Assembly: GCF_902705855.1 (NCBI RefSeq)
Contig: NZ_CACSIJ010000014.1
Location: 29,006 to 72,351, forward strand
DNA from: Zhongshania aliphaticivorans
GTDB taxonomy: Bacteria; Pseudomonadota; Gammaproteobacteria; Pseudomonadales; Spongiibacteraceae
DNA: 43,346 bases
Reading direction: 5' to 3'
Shown in pieces: positions 16,364 through 24,625 of the stretch (position 1 is the stretch's first letter; every line of letters starts with the position of its first letter). Made by a program: the position numbers and the translations under genes. The notes beneath the pieces are model-generated. The model was not told the origin of the DNA. It was given only the letters and a program-made list of their open reading frames with translations, and did not search any database.

Positions 16364-16384
16364 CAGCCCTTTAGGACACCTCGC

Positions 16385-17107
16385 ATGCCCCCATTATTTG
16401 AAGAAATTGATAGCCAAACCTCTGCATTAGGTGAGATCTCATTACGCAGACGGCGTATGCCCGCCTTTGGCGACCGAGACATTTATGAAGTTAAGTTGGG
16501 CGACGAATTTTTAATGTCGAGCATGTTTGTTGATGCCGAAGAAGCTTTATCGACCCTTGGCTTAGCGGCAACACAGGGCGATAAGCTGAGTGTGGTTGTG
16601 GGTGGTTTAGGCCTAGGTTACACCGCTGTGACCGCCTTAAAAGACGAGCGAATTAGTGAGCTATTGGTAGTTGATGCCTTAGATACTGTAATAGGCTGGC
16701 ACAAAGACGAGCTGGTTCCACTGGGGAGAATACTCAATGCTGATGCGAGAAATCGCTATATATTAGGTAGCTTTTTTGACCTAGCCACCGATCCTAGCAC
16801 GGGCTTTGATCCCGACAGTGCGGCCAAGAAATTTGATGCCATTCTTTTAGATATAGACCACTCCCCCACCGAATTTTTAAACGCCGCCAATGCCAGTTTT
16901 TATACCACTGAAAATCTCACACTTATGGCAGAGCAATTAAAGTCCAAGGGTGTGTTTGCGATGTGGTCGCAAAACCTGCCGGAAGCCAATTTCGAAACGT
17001 TATTAAAAACGGTATTTACTAGCGTTACCTCCCATGTCGTGTCTTTTTATAATCCGTTTCAAAATGGCGAATCGACCAACTCTGTTTATGTGTGCATAAA
17101 AACTTAA
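16385..17107 (+). CDS. Spermidine-synthase-like / Rossmann-fold methyltransferase-like protein
   Basis: 240 residues from ATG 16385, which follows AGGA at eight nt. The glycine motif VVVGGLGLGYTAVTAL and the later DAILLDIDHSPTEFL match the nucleotide-binding core and active-site strand of the spermidine synthase fold. The N-terminal domain is shorter than in SpeE, and the polyamine pocket residues cannot be confirmed. Proteins of this type are often annotated as spermidine synthase without proof and may be methyltransferases or lack activity. No speD is nearby. The leader hairpin at 16310-16363 is unusual. It reads in the same direction as mtgA. Confidence 0.75.
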   Translation: MPPLFEEIDSQTSALGEISLRRRRMPAFGDRDIYEVKLGDEFLMSSMFVDAEEALSTLGLAATQGDKLSVVVGGLGLGYTAVTALKDERISELLVVDALDTVIGWHKDELVPLGRILNADARNRYILGSFFDLATDPSTGFDPDSAAKKFDAILLDIDHSPTEFLNAANASFYTTENLTLMAEQLKSKGVFAMWSQNLPEANFETLLKTVFTSVTSHVVSFYNPFQNGESTNSVYVCIKT

Positions 17108-17228
17108 AAAAGATTTACGTTAATTTTGACTAAAACTCAGTGCAACGAATACGCAATAATTCCGTCAGAACAATCTGTAAAATATCTCTTTTAAAAAGGG
17201 ATTAACAGAATTCACGGTGAGACAGATA

Positions 17229-17924
17229 ATGGCCAGAAAAAAAGGACTAGCAGGCTTGTTATGGCGCGCGGCACTGACATTAGTCTTACTCAGCGTCGCG
17301 CTGGTTTTGCCTTTCCGCTGGATAAACCCGCCTACAACTATGGTTATGCTTGAACGCAGCTGGCAGCAGCGCGGCACGGACTATCATATAAATATGCAAT
17401 GGCTGAGCTGGAATCAAATACCGCGCCATGCCGCGCTGGCCGCAGTAGTGTCTGAAGATCAGAATTTCCCCAATCACTACGGTATCGATATAAAGGCGAT
17501 TAAAAAAGCCATTGCCGAGCGAGAGCGCCGCGGCAGCCTGCGCGGTGCCAGCACCATTAGTCAGCAGGTCGCCCGCAATATGTATTTGTGGACGGGGCGC
17601 AGCTGGGTACGCAAAGGTCTAGAGGTTTGGTTCACCGGGCTGGTTGAGCTGTGCTGGCCCAAACAGCGTATTTTGGAAGTTTATTTAAACATTGCAGAAT
17701 GGGGCGACGGCGTATTTGGCTTGGGTGCCGCCAGTCACTATCACTTTGGCATACCCGCCTCGCAATTATCTAACTGGCAGTCTGCGCTGCTAGCGTCTAG
17801 CCTACCCAGCCCGCTTAAATACAATCCAGCCTCACCCGCGCCGCATTTGATTGAACGCGCCAATTGGAATCTTGGTCAGCAACGGATGCTGGGCGGCACT
17901 AACTGGCTAGCGCCATTGAGGTAG
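17229..17924 (+). CDS. mtgA: Monofunctional peptidoglycan glycosyltransferase
   Basis: 231 residues from ATG 17229, preferred to the GTG at 17217 because GGTGAGA lies six nt upstream. It has one N-terminal membrane anchor (about 9-28) and then a GT51 domain. The catalytic glutamate motif is AVVSEDQNFPNHYGID, and the donor-site signature is RGASTISQQVARNMYLWTGR. The length is usual for MtgA. It polymerises lipid II into glycan strands on the periplasmic face without transpeptidase activity and supports the bifunctional PBPs. It converges on the peroxiredoxin gene with only 10 nt between stops. Confidence 0.95.
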   Translation: MARKKGLAGLLWRAALTLVLLSVALVLPFRWINPPTTMVMLERSWQQRGTDYHINMQWLSWNQIPRHAALAAVVSEDQNFPNHYGIDIKAIKKAIAERERRGSLRGASTISQQVARNMYLWTGRSWVRKGLEVWFTGLVELCWPKQRILEVYLNIAEWGDGVFGLGAASHYHFGIPASQLSNWQSALLASSLPSPLKYNPASPAPHLIERANWNLGQQRMLGGTNWLAPLR

Positions 17925-17934
17925 CGCGTCTTAT

Positions 17935-18774
17935 TCAGATTCCCGCTTGAGAAAATACCGTTAAGAAAATGTCTGGCTCAGGTCTTACGCGATAATCATC
18001 GGTAAGATCTGCAAACAATATTCTTCCTACCGCGTCCGTCATAATGACTGTTGGCATAACGGTGTCGCTGTCGTAGCCTAAAACCTGCATGCCCGACGGC
18101 AAGCCATTTGCTGCGAAGATACCTAGGTGTTTAGCCATGGCATTATCTTGGTCGACCAAGAAGGACATTGGCGCGTCAAAGCGTTGCGCAAGGTTGGCAG
18201 TATGGCTTTGCGACTGCGGGCTGATTAGCATTATCTCTACGCCTTTCTCTGCAAGCTCTCGATATTGCCCGGCTACTTCTTTTATTTGCGCCATACATAA
18301 TGGGCACCAATTACCGCGATAGAAAATCATCAGCATTGGCTTATTTAATTCGCTCGTTTTAATGCGCATGCCTTCGGCATTAATAAATTCCAACGCCGGT
18401 AAGGTTTGACCTACCTTAAGTACCTCACTGCTACGACCGCCAAAGCTGGAGTACCACCATTCATACAAAGCCGACCCGATAACACCAGCGCCCAGAACCC
18501 ACATGAATGGCTCTGTAGTCAGGCTTGGCGACAATGCCACGCCGACTAATGAGCCCAGTGTTATTACAAAAATACGCTTTGTGATATTTTTTGTACGAGC
18601 GACATTCGACGTAAATACCCAAGTAAAAAATGATAGTGGAGCCGCCATACTAAGCAGCACCCAATACCAAATAGTATTACTTGGGTAACTATATATTTCC
18701 CAACCGCTGCGCACCGCTCCCGCAACAAGTAACGTCATCCACGCGGAAATAAAAAAAGCTTTTAAACGGTCCAT
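17935..18774 (-). CDS. Membrane-anchored peroxiredoxin/thioredoxin-fold (AhpC-TSA) protein
   Basis: 279 residues from the second of two nearby ATGs (18774), because AGGA is seven nt from it but almost abuts the ATG at 18780. About four membrane helices in the first 110 residues precede a redoxin domain. There, FYRGNWCPLC places C157 and C160 in a CxxC at the active site, and the domain ends with a normal beta-alpha tail. Membrane-fused Prx-like proteins with CPLC are usually taken as thiol peroxidases or disulfide reductases. The side of the membrane on which the domain acts is not clear. It is 24 nt behind the TetR gene, so an operon under its autoregulation is likely. Confidence 0.85.
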   Translation of the reverse strand: MDRLKAFFISAWMTLLVAGAVRSGWEIYSYPSNTIWYWVLLSMAAPLSFFTWVFTSNVARTKNITKRIFVITLGSLVGVALSPSLTTEPFMWVLGAGVIGSALYEWWYSSFGGRSSEVLKVGQTLPALEFINAEGMRIKTSELNKPMLMIFYRGNWCPLCMAQIKEVAGQYRELAEKGVEIMLISPQSQSHTANLAQRFDAPMSFLVDQDNAMAKHLGIFAANGLPSGMQVLGYDSDTVMPTVIMTDAVGRILFADLTDDYRVRPEPDIFLTVFSQAGI

Positions 18775-18798
18775 AACCATTTCCTTTTGATTGTTATT

Positions 18799-19386
18799 TT
18801 AATTAGGCATTAACATATTAAGTAAGGGGCTAACACTCTGGCGTAAATGTGATTTTGCTGCGCCACGCCGACACTGTACGCGTAAGCCAATCATGCTATT
18901 CATTAGCATTCTTCCCGCTTCTTCTGCACTTACCATCTTATTCATTTGTTTCAGAGTTTGGGCGCGCCTGCAGGCATCGATGAACGCTTGCTCTACTAGC
19001 ATGAGTTTTTCTGACGCCTGCGCTGTTAATTCAGAATTCATCGGCGACAGCTCGTTAACGGTATTAACCAATAAACACCCCATCGCCAATGCGTCTTTCG
19101 GCAAACTAAAAACCGTGAATTCAAATACGTCACGAATACCTTTTGCGGGGTTTTCTTGATTACCCAATAACTCGATAACAACGACCTGCATACTGCACTG
19201 GTAATTGTTAAGCACTTCTGTAAACAAACCGGCTTTATCACCAAACGCGGCGTAAAGGCTGCCACGATTTATCTGCATAGCGTCGAGTAACTGTTGCAAT
19301 GAACTTGAGTAATAGCCGTGCAGCCAAAAAACCTGCATGGCAGAATCCAGCGCCTGTTGGCGATCAAATTGCAAGGGTCTGGCCAT
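18799..19386 (-). CDS. TetR-family transcriptional repressor
   Basis: 195 residues. The N-terminal helix-turn-helix is clear: RQQALDSAMQVFWLHGYYSSSLQQLLDAMQ, followed by RGSLYAAFGDKAGLF, the usual recognition helix and YAAFGDK signature. The ligand domain has Cys residues (MGCLLVNT, CRR) and falls in the AcrR/NemR-like group that often senses electrophiles or oxidants. AGGAGGA precedes the ATG. A promoter lies only about 20 nt upstream. The redoxin gene follows after 24 nt, so this protein most likely represses itself and the redoxin. Confidence 0.92.
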   Translation of the reverse strand: MARPLQFDRQQALDSAMQVFWLHGYYSSSLQQLLDAMQINRGSLYAAFGDKAGLFTEVLNNYQCSMQVVVIELLGNQENPAKGIRDVFEFTVFSLPKDALAMGCLLVNTVNELSPMNSELTAQASEKLMLVEQAFIDACRRAQTLKQMNKMVSAEEAGRMLMNSMIGLRVQCRRGAAKSHLRQSVSPLLNMLMPN

Positions 19387-19410
19387 GCTGTCCTCCTCAA
19401 TATAGAAGGC

Positions 19411-19439
19411 ACACTATCGGTTCTGGAATGGTCGGTCAA
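19411..19439 (-). promoter_or_regulatory. Promoter and probable operator of the TetR-redoxin operon
   Basis: On the minus strand: TTGACC (19439-19434), 17-nt spacer, TAGTGT (19416-19411). The -35 runs into GACCGACCATTCC, a sequence of the kind bound by many TetR repressors upstream of their own genes. The leader would be about 20 nt and begins near the AGGAGGA site. Confidence 0.5.
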
Positions 19440-19622
19440 TAACGATGTAACTTACCGTAAAAAGCTGCCTTAGCAAGTGAGCAAGGCCTGCACCAAATTC
19501 ATAGTAGGGAATGAGGACTTAAAGCAACACAGAATGGATACATATTTTGCACTTCTCTTTATATAAGTTCAGTAGACTACCCCCCAAACGATAGCCCCAA
19601 TACTCAAACACTGGAGTACATC

Positions 19623-20465
19623 ATGTCCCGCATGCGGCTAGCACTGCTCACCACAATGGCCATGCTGGCATTTGCAGCAAATTCCTTGCTTTGTCGTGAG
19701 GCATTGGCTGCTGGCCACATCGACGCGTCGAGCTTCACTCTGGTACGGCTTGTCTCTGGCGCCGCCGTGCTAGGTTTTCTACTGCTAGTTAAATTTCGGG
19801 GCGTCACCCTCGGTGGGAGCTGGCTGGCAGCGGCTGCCCTATTTGGCTACGCCGCTGCCTTTTCATTTGCCTATATAAGTTTGAGCGCGGGAACAGGGGC
19901 ACTGCTTTTGTTTGGTGCAGTGCAGGCAACAATGATTGGCTATGGCTTATGGATGGGAGAACTCCTTAGCCCCCAAAAAATGATGGGCGCCGGTGTCGCC
20001 TTTGCTGGATTGGTATGGCTGATGCTGCCCGGCATTGAAGCGCCGCCTTTGCTGGGTGCCCTTACCATGTTTGCTGCAGGTGTTTGCTGGGGCGTGTATT
20101 CCTTGCTTGGTCGGCGCAGCACCGAAGCAACCATTGCTACCGCCGGCAATTTCATTCGCACTATACCTTTCGCGATCATTCTATTCTGGCTTATGGGAGA
20201 CGCCAATCAAGTCACCCATCTAGGCCTAGCCTATGCAGTTGCGTCAGGTGCCGCGGCCTCTGGCTTGGGTTATGCGCTTTGGTATGCGGTGCTACCCGCG
20301 TTGCCGGCATCTAGCGCTGCTACGATTCAATTAAGCGTGCCTATAATCGCCGCGTTTGGTGGCGTGTTACTGTTGGATGAGCAGCTAACACTGCGTTTTG
20401 TTTTGGCGGCGATTGCGGTACTTGGCGGTATCGCGGTTTTTATATTGAGCAGACGCCGGTCATAA
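19623..20465 (+). CDS. EamA/DMT-family transporter
   Basis: 280 residues with about ten membrane helices and two EamA repeats. The first runs from about 5 to 130, the second from 140 to 276, ending in the typical LSVPIIAAFGGVLLLDEQLTLRFVLAAIAVLGGIAV block. Family members export metabolites or drugs at the inner membrane; the substrate is unknown. It is divergent from the TetR gene with 236 nt between, a region that holds the TetR promoter and an AT-rich stretch but no clear plus-strand promoter. Start ATG 19623 follows a weak GGAG at good distance. Confidence 0.9.
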   Translation: MSRMRLALLTTMAMLAFAANSLLCREALAAGHIDASSFTLVRLVSGAAVLGFLLLVKFRGVTLGGSWLAAAALFGYAAAFSFAYISLSAGTGALLLFGAVQATMIGYGLWMGELLSPQKMMGAGVAFAGLVWLMLPGIEAPPLLGALTMFAAGVCWGVYSLLGRRSTEATIATAGNFIRTIPFAIILFWLMGDANQVTHLGLAYAVASGAAASGLGYALWYAVLPALPASSAATIQLSVPIIAAFGGVLLLDEQLTLRFVLAAIAVLGGIAVFILSRRRS

Positions 20466-20587
20466 CATAGGCAACGACACTGTTATTGCACAGCAATATT
20501 CATTGAGATATTTTGCCACCACATTTGCTGCACCACGCCATGCCAGCTACCATTAAGAACAAAACTAATAATGCTTTAGGACACACC

Positions 20588-21229
20588 ATGCGCTTTTTAA
20601 TGCTGCTACTTGCTACCACCGCCATGATTTCAATTTCTGGCTGTGAATCGACGTACTACAACGCCATGGAAAAGGTGGGTGTGCATAAGCGGGATATATT
20701 GGTAGACCGCGTTGACGAAGCCAAGGAAGCACAGGAAGACGCTCAAGAACAATTTAAAGACGCTCTTACTGAGTTTCGTTCGGTGGTGAATTTTGATGGC
20801 GGCAATTTAGAGAGCCATTACAATCGTCTCAACAGTGAGTTTAAAGACAGCGAAGCCGCCGCTCAAGAAGTAACGGATAGAATTAACAAAGTCGAGTCAG
20901 TCGCTGAGGCATTGTTTGATGAATGGCAAGACGAACTAAAGTTGTACACCAACGATAGCCTGCGTAGCGACAGTGCTAATAAGCTCCAAGCCACTAAACG
21001 CCAATACGCTACGCTGATTAAATCTATGCGGCGTGCCGAAAAAAGCATTGACCCAGTACTGAATGCGCTACGCGACAATGTGCTCTACCTAAAGCACAAT
21101 TTAAACGCCTCGGCGATTGGCGCGCTTAAAGGTGAGCTGGCCGGTATCGACCGCGATGTGCAGCAACTAATTGGCAATATGGCAAAAGCCATTAATGAAT
21201 CTGACGCCTTTATTAAGCAGTTAAAATAG
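20588..21229 (+). CDS. DUF2959 lipoprotein
   Basis: 213 residues from ATG 20588, preceded by AGGA; the frame is open further upstream, but the lipoprotein signal fits only this start. Signal peptide with lipobox SISGC, lipidated Cys at about 19, then a long helical, coiled-coil chain rich in Glu, Asp and Lys (VDEAKEAQEDAQEQFKDAL). This matches DUF2959, a family of proteobacterial lipoproteins of unknown function. It is predicted to lie in the periplasm tethered to a membrane. It follows the EamA gene by 122 nt. Confidence 0.85.
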   Translation: MRFLMLLLATTAMISISGCESTYYNAMEKVGVHKRDILVDRVDEAKEAQEDAQEQFKDALTEFRSVVNFDGGNLESHYNRLNSEFKDSEAAAQEVTDRINKVESVAEALFDEWQDELKLYTNDSLRSDSANKLQATKRQYATLIKSMRRAEKSIDPVLNALRDNVLYLKHNLNASAIGALKGELAGIDRDVQQLIGNMAKAINESDAFIKQLK

Positions 21230-21325
21230 CGCGAGCTAATAAAGCCAATAAATGCCACTCACCAGCTATTGACGAAATTTGAGTTTGGCCTTAAAAAGGC
21301 GCACCTCAATTTATTGTAAGCAATC

Positions 21326-22156
21326 ATGGCGTGGATATCTTTCGACGTTTTTCGCACCCTCGGTTTTAATGACACTCTGCAGTTAAAGCCTGAGCAAATT
21401 TTTAAGCATAAAGACGATATCAGTAATGCCGACTGGGTTTTGTATCCCGAGTACTGGCAACTCAATGCCTTAATTTATGGCCTTAAAGCCAAGGTTTTCC
21501 CCAGCCAAGCTAGCTACCTGTTAGGCCACAACAAAATTGAGATGAGCCGCGCCTTTGAAATGGTCGCGCCGGCCAATATTCCCCAAACCGAAATTCGCGC
21601 CAACACCCCCAGTAACGCTGATGAATTGTGGGAGCTGATGCTTCACCCATTTGTTGCGAAGCTTCCCAAGGCCTCTCAGGGCAGTGGCGTTTGGCTAATT
21701 CAGGACCGCTCGGATTGGCGGGCGTATTTAGAACGCACGGATATTTTGTATGTGCAGGAATACCTGCCCATTAACAAAGATATACGCGTGGTGGTTATTG
21801 GCGATCAAGTCGTGTGCGCTTACTGGCGCTTACAGTCAGATCAAGGCTTTTACAATAATGTCGCCAAGGGCGGTGTTATTGACCAAAGTCCGATACCCGC
21901 ACAGGCCATTAATCTTGCCCTACATTTAGCCCAAAGCTTGGATATAGACCACGCTGGCTTCGACATCGCGATGGTCGGAGATCACCCCTATGTATTTGAG
22001 TTTAATCGCTTATTTGGCAATCAGGGCATCGAAGGTGGCGACCAAAAAATTCGCGATGCGATTATTGATTACTTGCATCGCAAACAGGAACCCACCGGCC
22101 CGAACTTCCCCAAAGCGCCAGCCAACGGCCGCAAGCGTCTACGTCGCGTTGCATAG
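21326..22156 (+). CDS. RimK-like ATP-grasp protein
   Basis: 276 residues. The central part carries ATP-grasp elements: a Lys in FVAKLPKASQGSGVWLI (nucleotide-binding loop), VQEYLPINKDIRVVVIGDQVV (hinge and Arg) and HAGFDIAMVGDHPYVFEFNRLFG (metal-binding Asp/Glu/Asn). These match RimK/LysX-type carboxylate-amine ligases that form peptide or amide bonds with ATP. The N-terminal domain is divergent. The C-terminus is short and basic (RKRLRRVA). No carrier protein or peptide precursor is next to it, so the acceptor is unknown. The ribosome-binding site is weak. Confidence 0.85.
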   Translation: MAWISFDVFRTLGFNDTLQLKPEQIFKHKDDISNADWVLYPEYWQLNALIYGLKAKVFPSQASYLLGHNKIEMSRAFEMVAPANIPQTEIRANTPSNADELWELMLHPFVAKLPKASQGSGVWLIQDRSDWRAYLERTDILYVQEYLPINKDIRVVVIGDQVVCAYWRLQSDQGFYNNVAKGGVIDQSPIPAQAINLALHLAQSLDIDHAGFDIAMVGDHPYVFEFNRLFGNQGIEGGDQKIRDAIIDYLHRKQEPTGPNFPKAPANGRKRLRRVA

Positions 22157-22229
22157 CTAAATACCCGCCCCGATGCCCTTGGGGCTAAGCCTTATATCCA
22201 ACCTAAGTACAAACTTTCTCCAGCCTTTA

Positions 22230-22282
22230 GTGTCCAAATGGAAAATGTTTCCTATTGACACCTTTTTGTAGCGCGTTAACAT
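22230..22282 (+). promoter_or_regulatory. Sigma70 promoter with an upstream operator-like dyad
   Basis: TTGACA (22255-22260, perfect), 16-nt spacer, TAACAT (22277-22282). A perfect dyad GGAAA-atg-TTTCC (22240-22252) ends just before the -35. Outer arms GTGTC (22230-22234) and GACAC (22257-22261, over the -35) extend the symmetry with one base of offset. A repressor bound here would block the promoter. It lies about 100 nt upstream of the membrane protein at 22385. Confidence 0.55.
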
Positions 22283-22384
22283 ACACCTCCATTATAAAAA
22301 CCTTACAAGCTCGATCGGCTCGCAGACTCCGTCGATATATGGAGCCACGACAAGCTTCTGGGCTATAACAAGGGCATAAAAAAT

Positions 22385-23086
22385 ATGAACTCGAGATTCA
22401 CCTTGTTCTGTACGGGAAGCGGCCTCGCCTTCGGGGCGCTTTTCGTTGTTGCTTGGCTCTTAATTGCCGGCTTTTTTCCGCTGCACCTACCTTCTGCTAG
22501 CGCGAATGACATTGCCGACATCTACGCAACTAACGTCGGTGGAATTCGTGCAGGTATGATGCTCAGCATGCTCGCGACAGGATTCTATGCTCCGTGGATT
22601 GCCGTTTTATACGTTGTTACAAAGCGAATAGAAGGCGACGCGGCGCCTATTATGGCAGTTACCCAGATAGTAAGCGGAGCAATGGGGGCGCTCGTATTTT
22701 GCCTGCCAACCATTATTTGGACGGCGGCGTCTTACCGAGTGGGACGAGATCCCGAATTAATTTTGCTACTCAATGATCTTGCTTGGCTAATTTTAACTGT
22801 GATTGTATCGCCCTTTATCTTCCAAAATCTTGCGGTAGGTATCGCGATTTTACGAGACAAGGCAAACATACCGCTAATGCCTAGATGGCTCGGTTACATC
22901 AATATTTGGGCCTCGGCTGTTTATGTGCCTGCGGTGCTAATTCCTTTCTTTAAATCTGGCCCATTTGCATGGAACGGCATCCTTGCGCTTTGGCTACCCG
23001 CAAGCACGTTCTTTTGCACCATCATTATTATGACGATCTATTGCAGAAAAGCCCTGATGAATGACACCTACGTAACAATCGCATAA
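22385..23086 (+). CDS. Six-helix membrane protein, unknown function
   Basis: 233 residues with about six hydrophobic segments: near 10-32, 57-79, 92-112, 127-148, 167-190 and 200-221. The chain contains PRWLGYINIWASAVYVPAV, reminiscent of uncharacterised integral membrane proteins in actinobacteria and hydrocarbon-degrading gammaproteobacteria. No transport or enzymatic motif is recognised. It appears to be a single-gene unit with its own strong promoter and a dyad over the -35, so it is probably regulated individually. AAGGGC upstream of the ATG serves as a moderate ribosome-binding site. Confidence 0.75.
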   Translation: MNSRFTLFCTGSGLAFGALFVVAWLLIAGFFPLHLPSASANDIADIYATNVGGIRAGMMLSMLATGFYAPWIAVLYVVTKRIEGDAAPIMAVTQIVSGAMGALVFCLPTIIWTAASYRVGRDPELILLLNDLAWLILTVIVSPFIFQNLAVGIAILRDKANIPLMPRWLGYINIWASAVYVPAVLIPFFKSGPFAWNGILALWLPASTFFCTIIIMTIYCRKALMNDTYVTIA

Positions 23087-23218
23087 TGATTCAAGTGAAT
23101 CATTAATTGTGACAATTTGCTGACATTCTTCGCCGCCAGAAATAAGAATCCCCCCTCCTCTGCAGCGCTACGCTATAGGGTGTACCATAAGGACCTGATT
23201 AACTTTGAGGCCTAAAAA

Positions 23219-23833
23219 ATGCACCCAGCAATGCCATCACTTGTCCGTCGTAGCCACGCTCTTTTAGCTCTACTGTTCATCAGTTTACTGCTGTCCGGCT
23301 GCGGTATTAATAATATTCCGCGTTTAGACGAAGAAACCAAAACCGCCTGGGCTCAGGTCGAGAACCAATACCAGCGCCGTGCAGACCTGATTCCAAATCT
23401 GGTTTCTACTGTGAAGGGATTTGCCGCCCAAGAGAAAGAAACTCTAACAGCAGTGGTTGAAGCCCGCGCCAAAGCAACCTCCATGCAGATAGATTCCAGC
23501 ATTCTCGACAACCCGGAGAAACTTCAGCAGTTTGAAGCCGCGCAATCTAAGCTGAGTGGCGCGCTAAGCCGCTTGATGGTGGTGTCTGAGCGCTACCCCG
23601 ATCTTAAGTCCAACCAAAACTTCTTGGCATTGCAATCGCAACTGGAAGGCACTGAGAACCGGATTAGTGTGGCACGACGTGACTTTATTCTCGCCGTTGG
23701 CCGCTACAACACGGAGATTCGCACTTTCCCCGGCAAGATTTGGCACAGCATGATGTACAGTGAGCTGAAACAAAGAGAAACCTTTAAAGCCACCGCCGAC
23801 AAGGCTGACGAAGCGCCTCAGGTTAATTTCTAA
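23219..23833 (+). CDS. lemA: LemA-family lipoprotein
   Basis: 204 residues. A signal peptide with lipobox LLSGC is followed by the LemA domain, with the family signature QVENQYQRRADLIPNLVSTVKGFAAQEKETL and the later RYNTEIRTFPG. LemA proteins are helical and usually face the periplasm; their role is unsettled, and they are commonly found next to TPM-domain genes. That is the case here: the stop overlaps the next ATG (TAATG), implying translational coupling. GAGG lies eight nt before the ATG at 23219; an in-frame ATG at 23231 is an alternative. Confidence 0.93.
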   Translation: MHPAMPSLVRRSHALLALLFISLLLSGCGINNIPRLDEETKTAWAQVENQYQRRADLIPNLVSTVKGFAAQEKETLTAVVEARAKATSMQIDSSILDNPEKLQQFEAAQSKLSGALSRLMVVSERYPDLKSNQNFLALQSQLEGTENRISVARRDFILAVGRYNTEIRTFPGKIWHSMMYSELKQRETFKATADKADEAPQVNF

Positions 23834-24570
23834 TGGCGTTATTTAAAAGCACATCGTTACTCCTCTGCGGCTTACTCTGCTGCCTCAGTGCCTTTGCCGC
23901 TGAGCCAGCGTTTCCCAAGCTCAGCGGTCGCGTGGTAGATAGCGCAAACTTACTTTCTCCCAGTACCGAACAAAGCCTTGTTAAACAGCTCGCCGCGCAG
24001 GAGCAACGTACTGGCAATCAGCTTGTGGTGGTAACTCTGCCAGATTTGCAGGGCTACGACATTGCCGACTTTGGCTTTCAGCTGGGTCGCCACTGGGGCA
24101 TTGGCCAGAAAGATAAGAACAATGGCGCTTTGCTAATTATCGCCAAGAAGGAGAAAAAAATGCGTATTGAAGTTGGCTACGGTTTAGAGGGCCAACTTAC
24201 CGATGCTCGCAGTGCACAAATTATTCAGCAAATTCTGACTCCCGCGTTTAAAGCAGGGGATTTTGATGGCGGCGTTAGTCGCGCTGTTGAAGCCATGATT
24301 TTAATCATCGATGGCAAGGCCGCAGCAATACCCAAAAAGCAAAGTTCCGCTAAGAAATCTCCGCCCGCACTGGGTGGTCTACTTCTTATGTTCATTCTGT
24401 TTATGGTGATCGGCGGTGGCCGTGGTCGCGGCGGCCTCCTTGGCGGCCTGCTACTTGGCTCAGCCCTTGGTCGCAGCGGAGGCGGTTTCGGTGGTGGTGG
24501 CTTTGGCGGCGGCGGATTTGGAGGAGGTGGCGGCGGATTTGGCGGCGGCGGCGCTTCTGGTGGCTGGTAA
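23833..24570 (+). CDS. TPM-domain (YgcG-type) membrane protein with Gly-rich tail
   Basis: 245 residues. Signal peptide ending near AFAAEP, then the TPM fold: GRVVDSANLLSPSTEQSL, the core LGRHWGIGQKDKNNGALLIIAKKEKKMRIEVGYGLEG, and an SAQIIQQ segment. One transmembrane helix lies at about 177-195. The last 50 residues are almost wholly Gly with Phe/Arg/Ser, in GGGGFG repeats ending in GGW. The TPM domain faces the periplasm; some homologues are phosphatases, and one acts in photosystem repair. It is coupled to lemA by a one-base overlap. The tail resembles those of other LemA partners and may mediate self-association. Confidence 0.93.
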   Translation: MALFKSTSLLLCGLLCCLSAFAAEPAFPKLSGRVVDSANLLSPSTEQSLVKQLAAQEQRTGNQLVVVTLPDLQGYDIADFGFQLGRHWGIGQKDKNNGALLIIAKKEKKMRIEVGYGLEGQLTDARSAQIIQQILTPAFKAGDFDGGVSRAVEAMILIIDGKAAAIPKKQSSAKKSPPALGGLLLMFILFMVIGGGRGRGGLLGGLLLGSALGRSGGGFGGGGFGGGGFGGGGGGFGGGGASGGW

Positions 24571-24625
24571 GGCTAGCTAAGGTTTTGTACTCACACCTCC
24601 ACTATTCAAAAACACAGAGTAATTT

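Noticed and set aside
21277-21300. Small GCCTT-aaa-AAGGC hairpin as a terminator after the DUF2959 gene
   Set aside because: The stem is only 5 bp and no T-run follows; evidence is too weak for a feature.
24415-24570. Gly-codon-rich repeat tract as a phase-variable repeat
   Set aside because: It encodes the normal Gly-rich tail of TPM proteins and its codons vary, so it is not a slippage-prone simple repeat.
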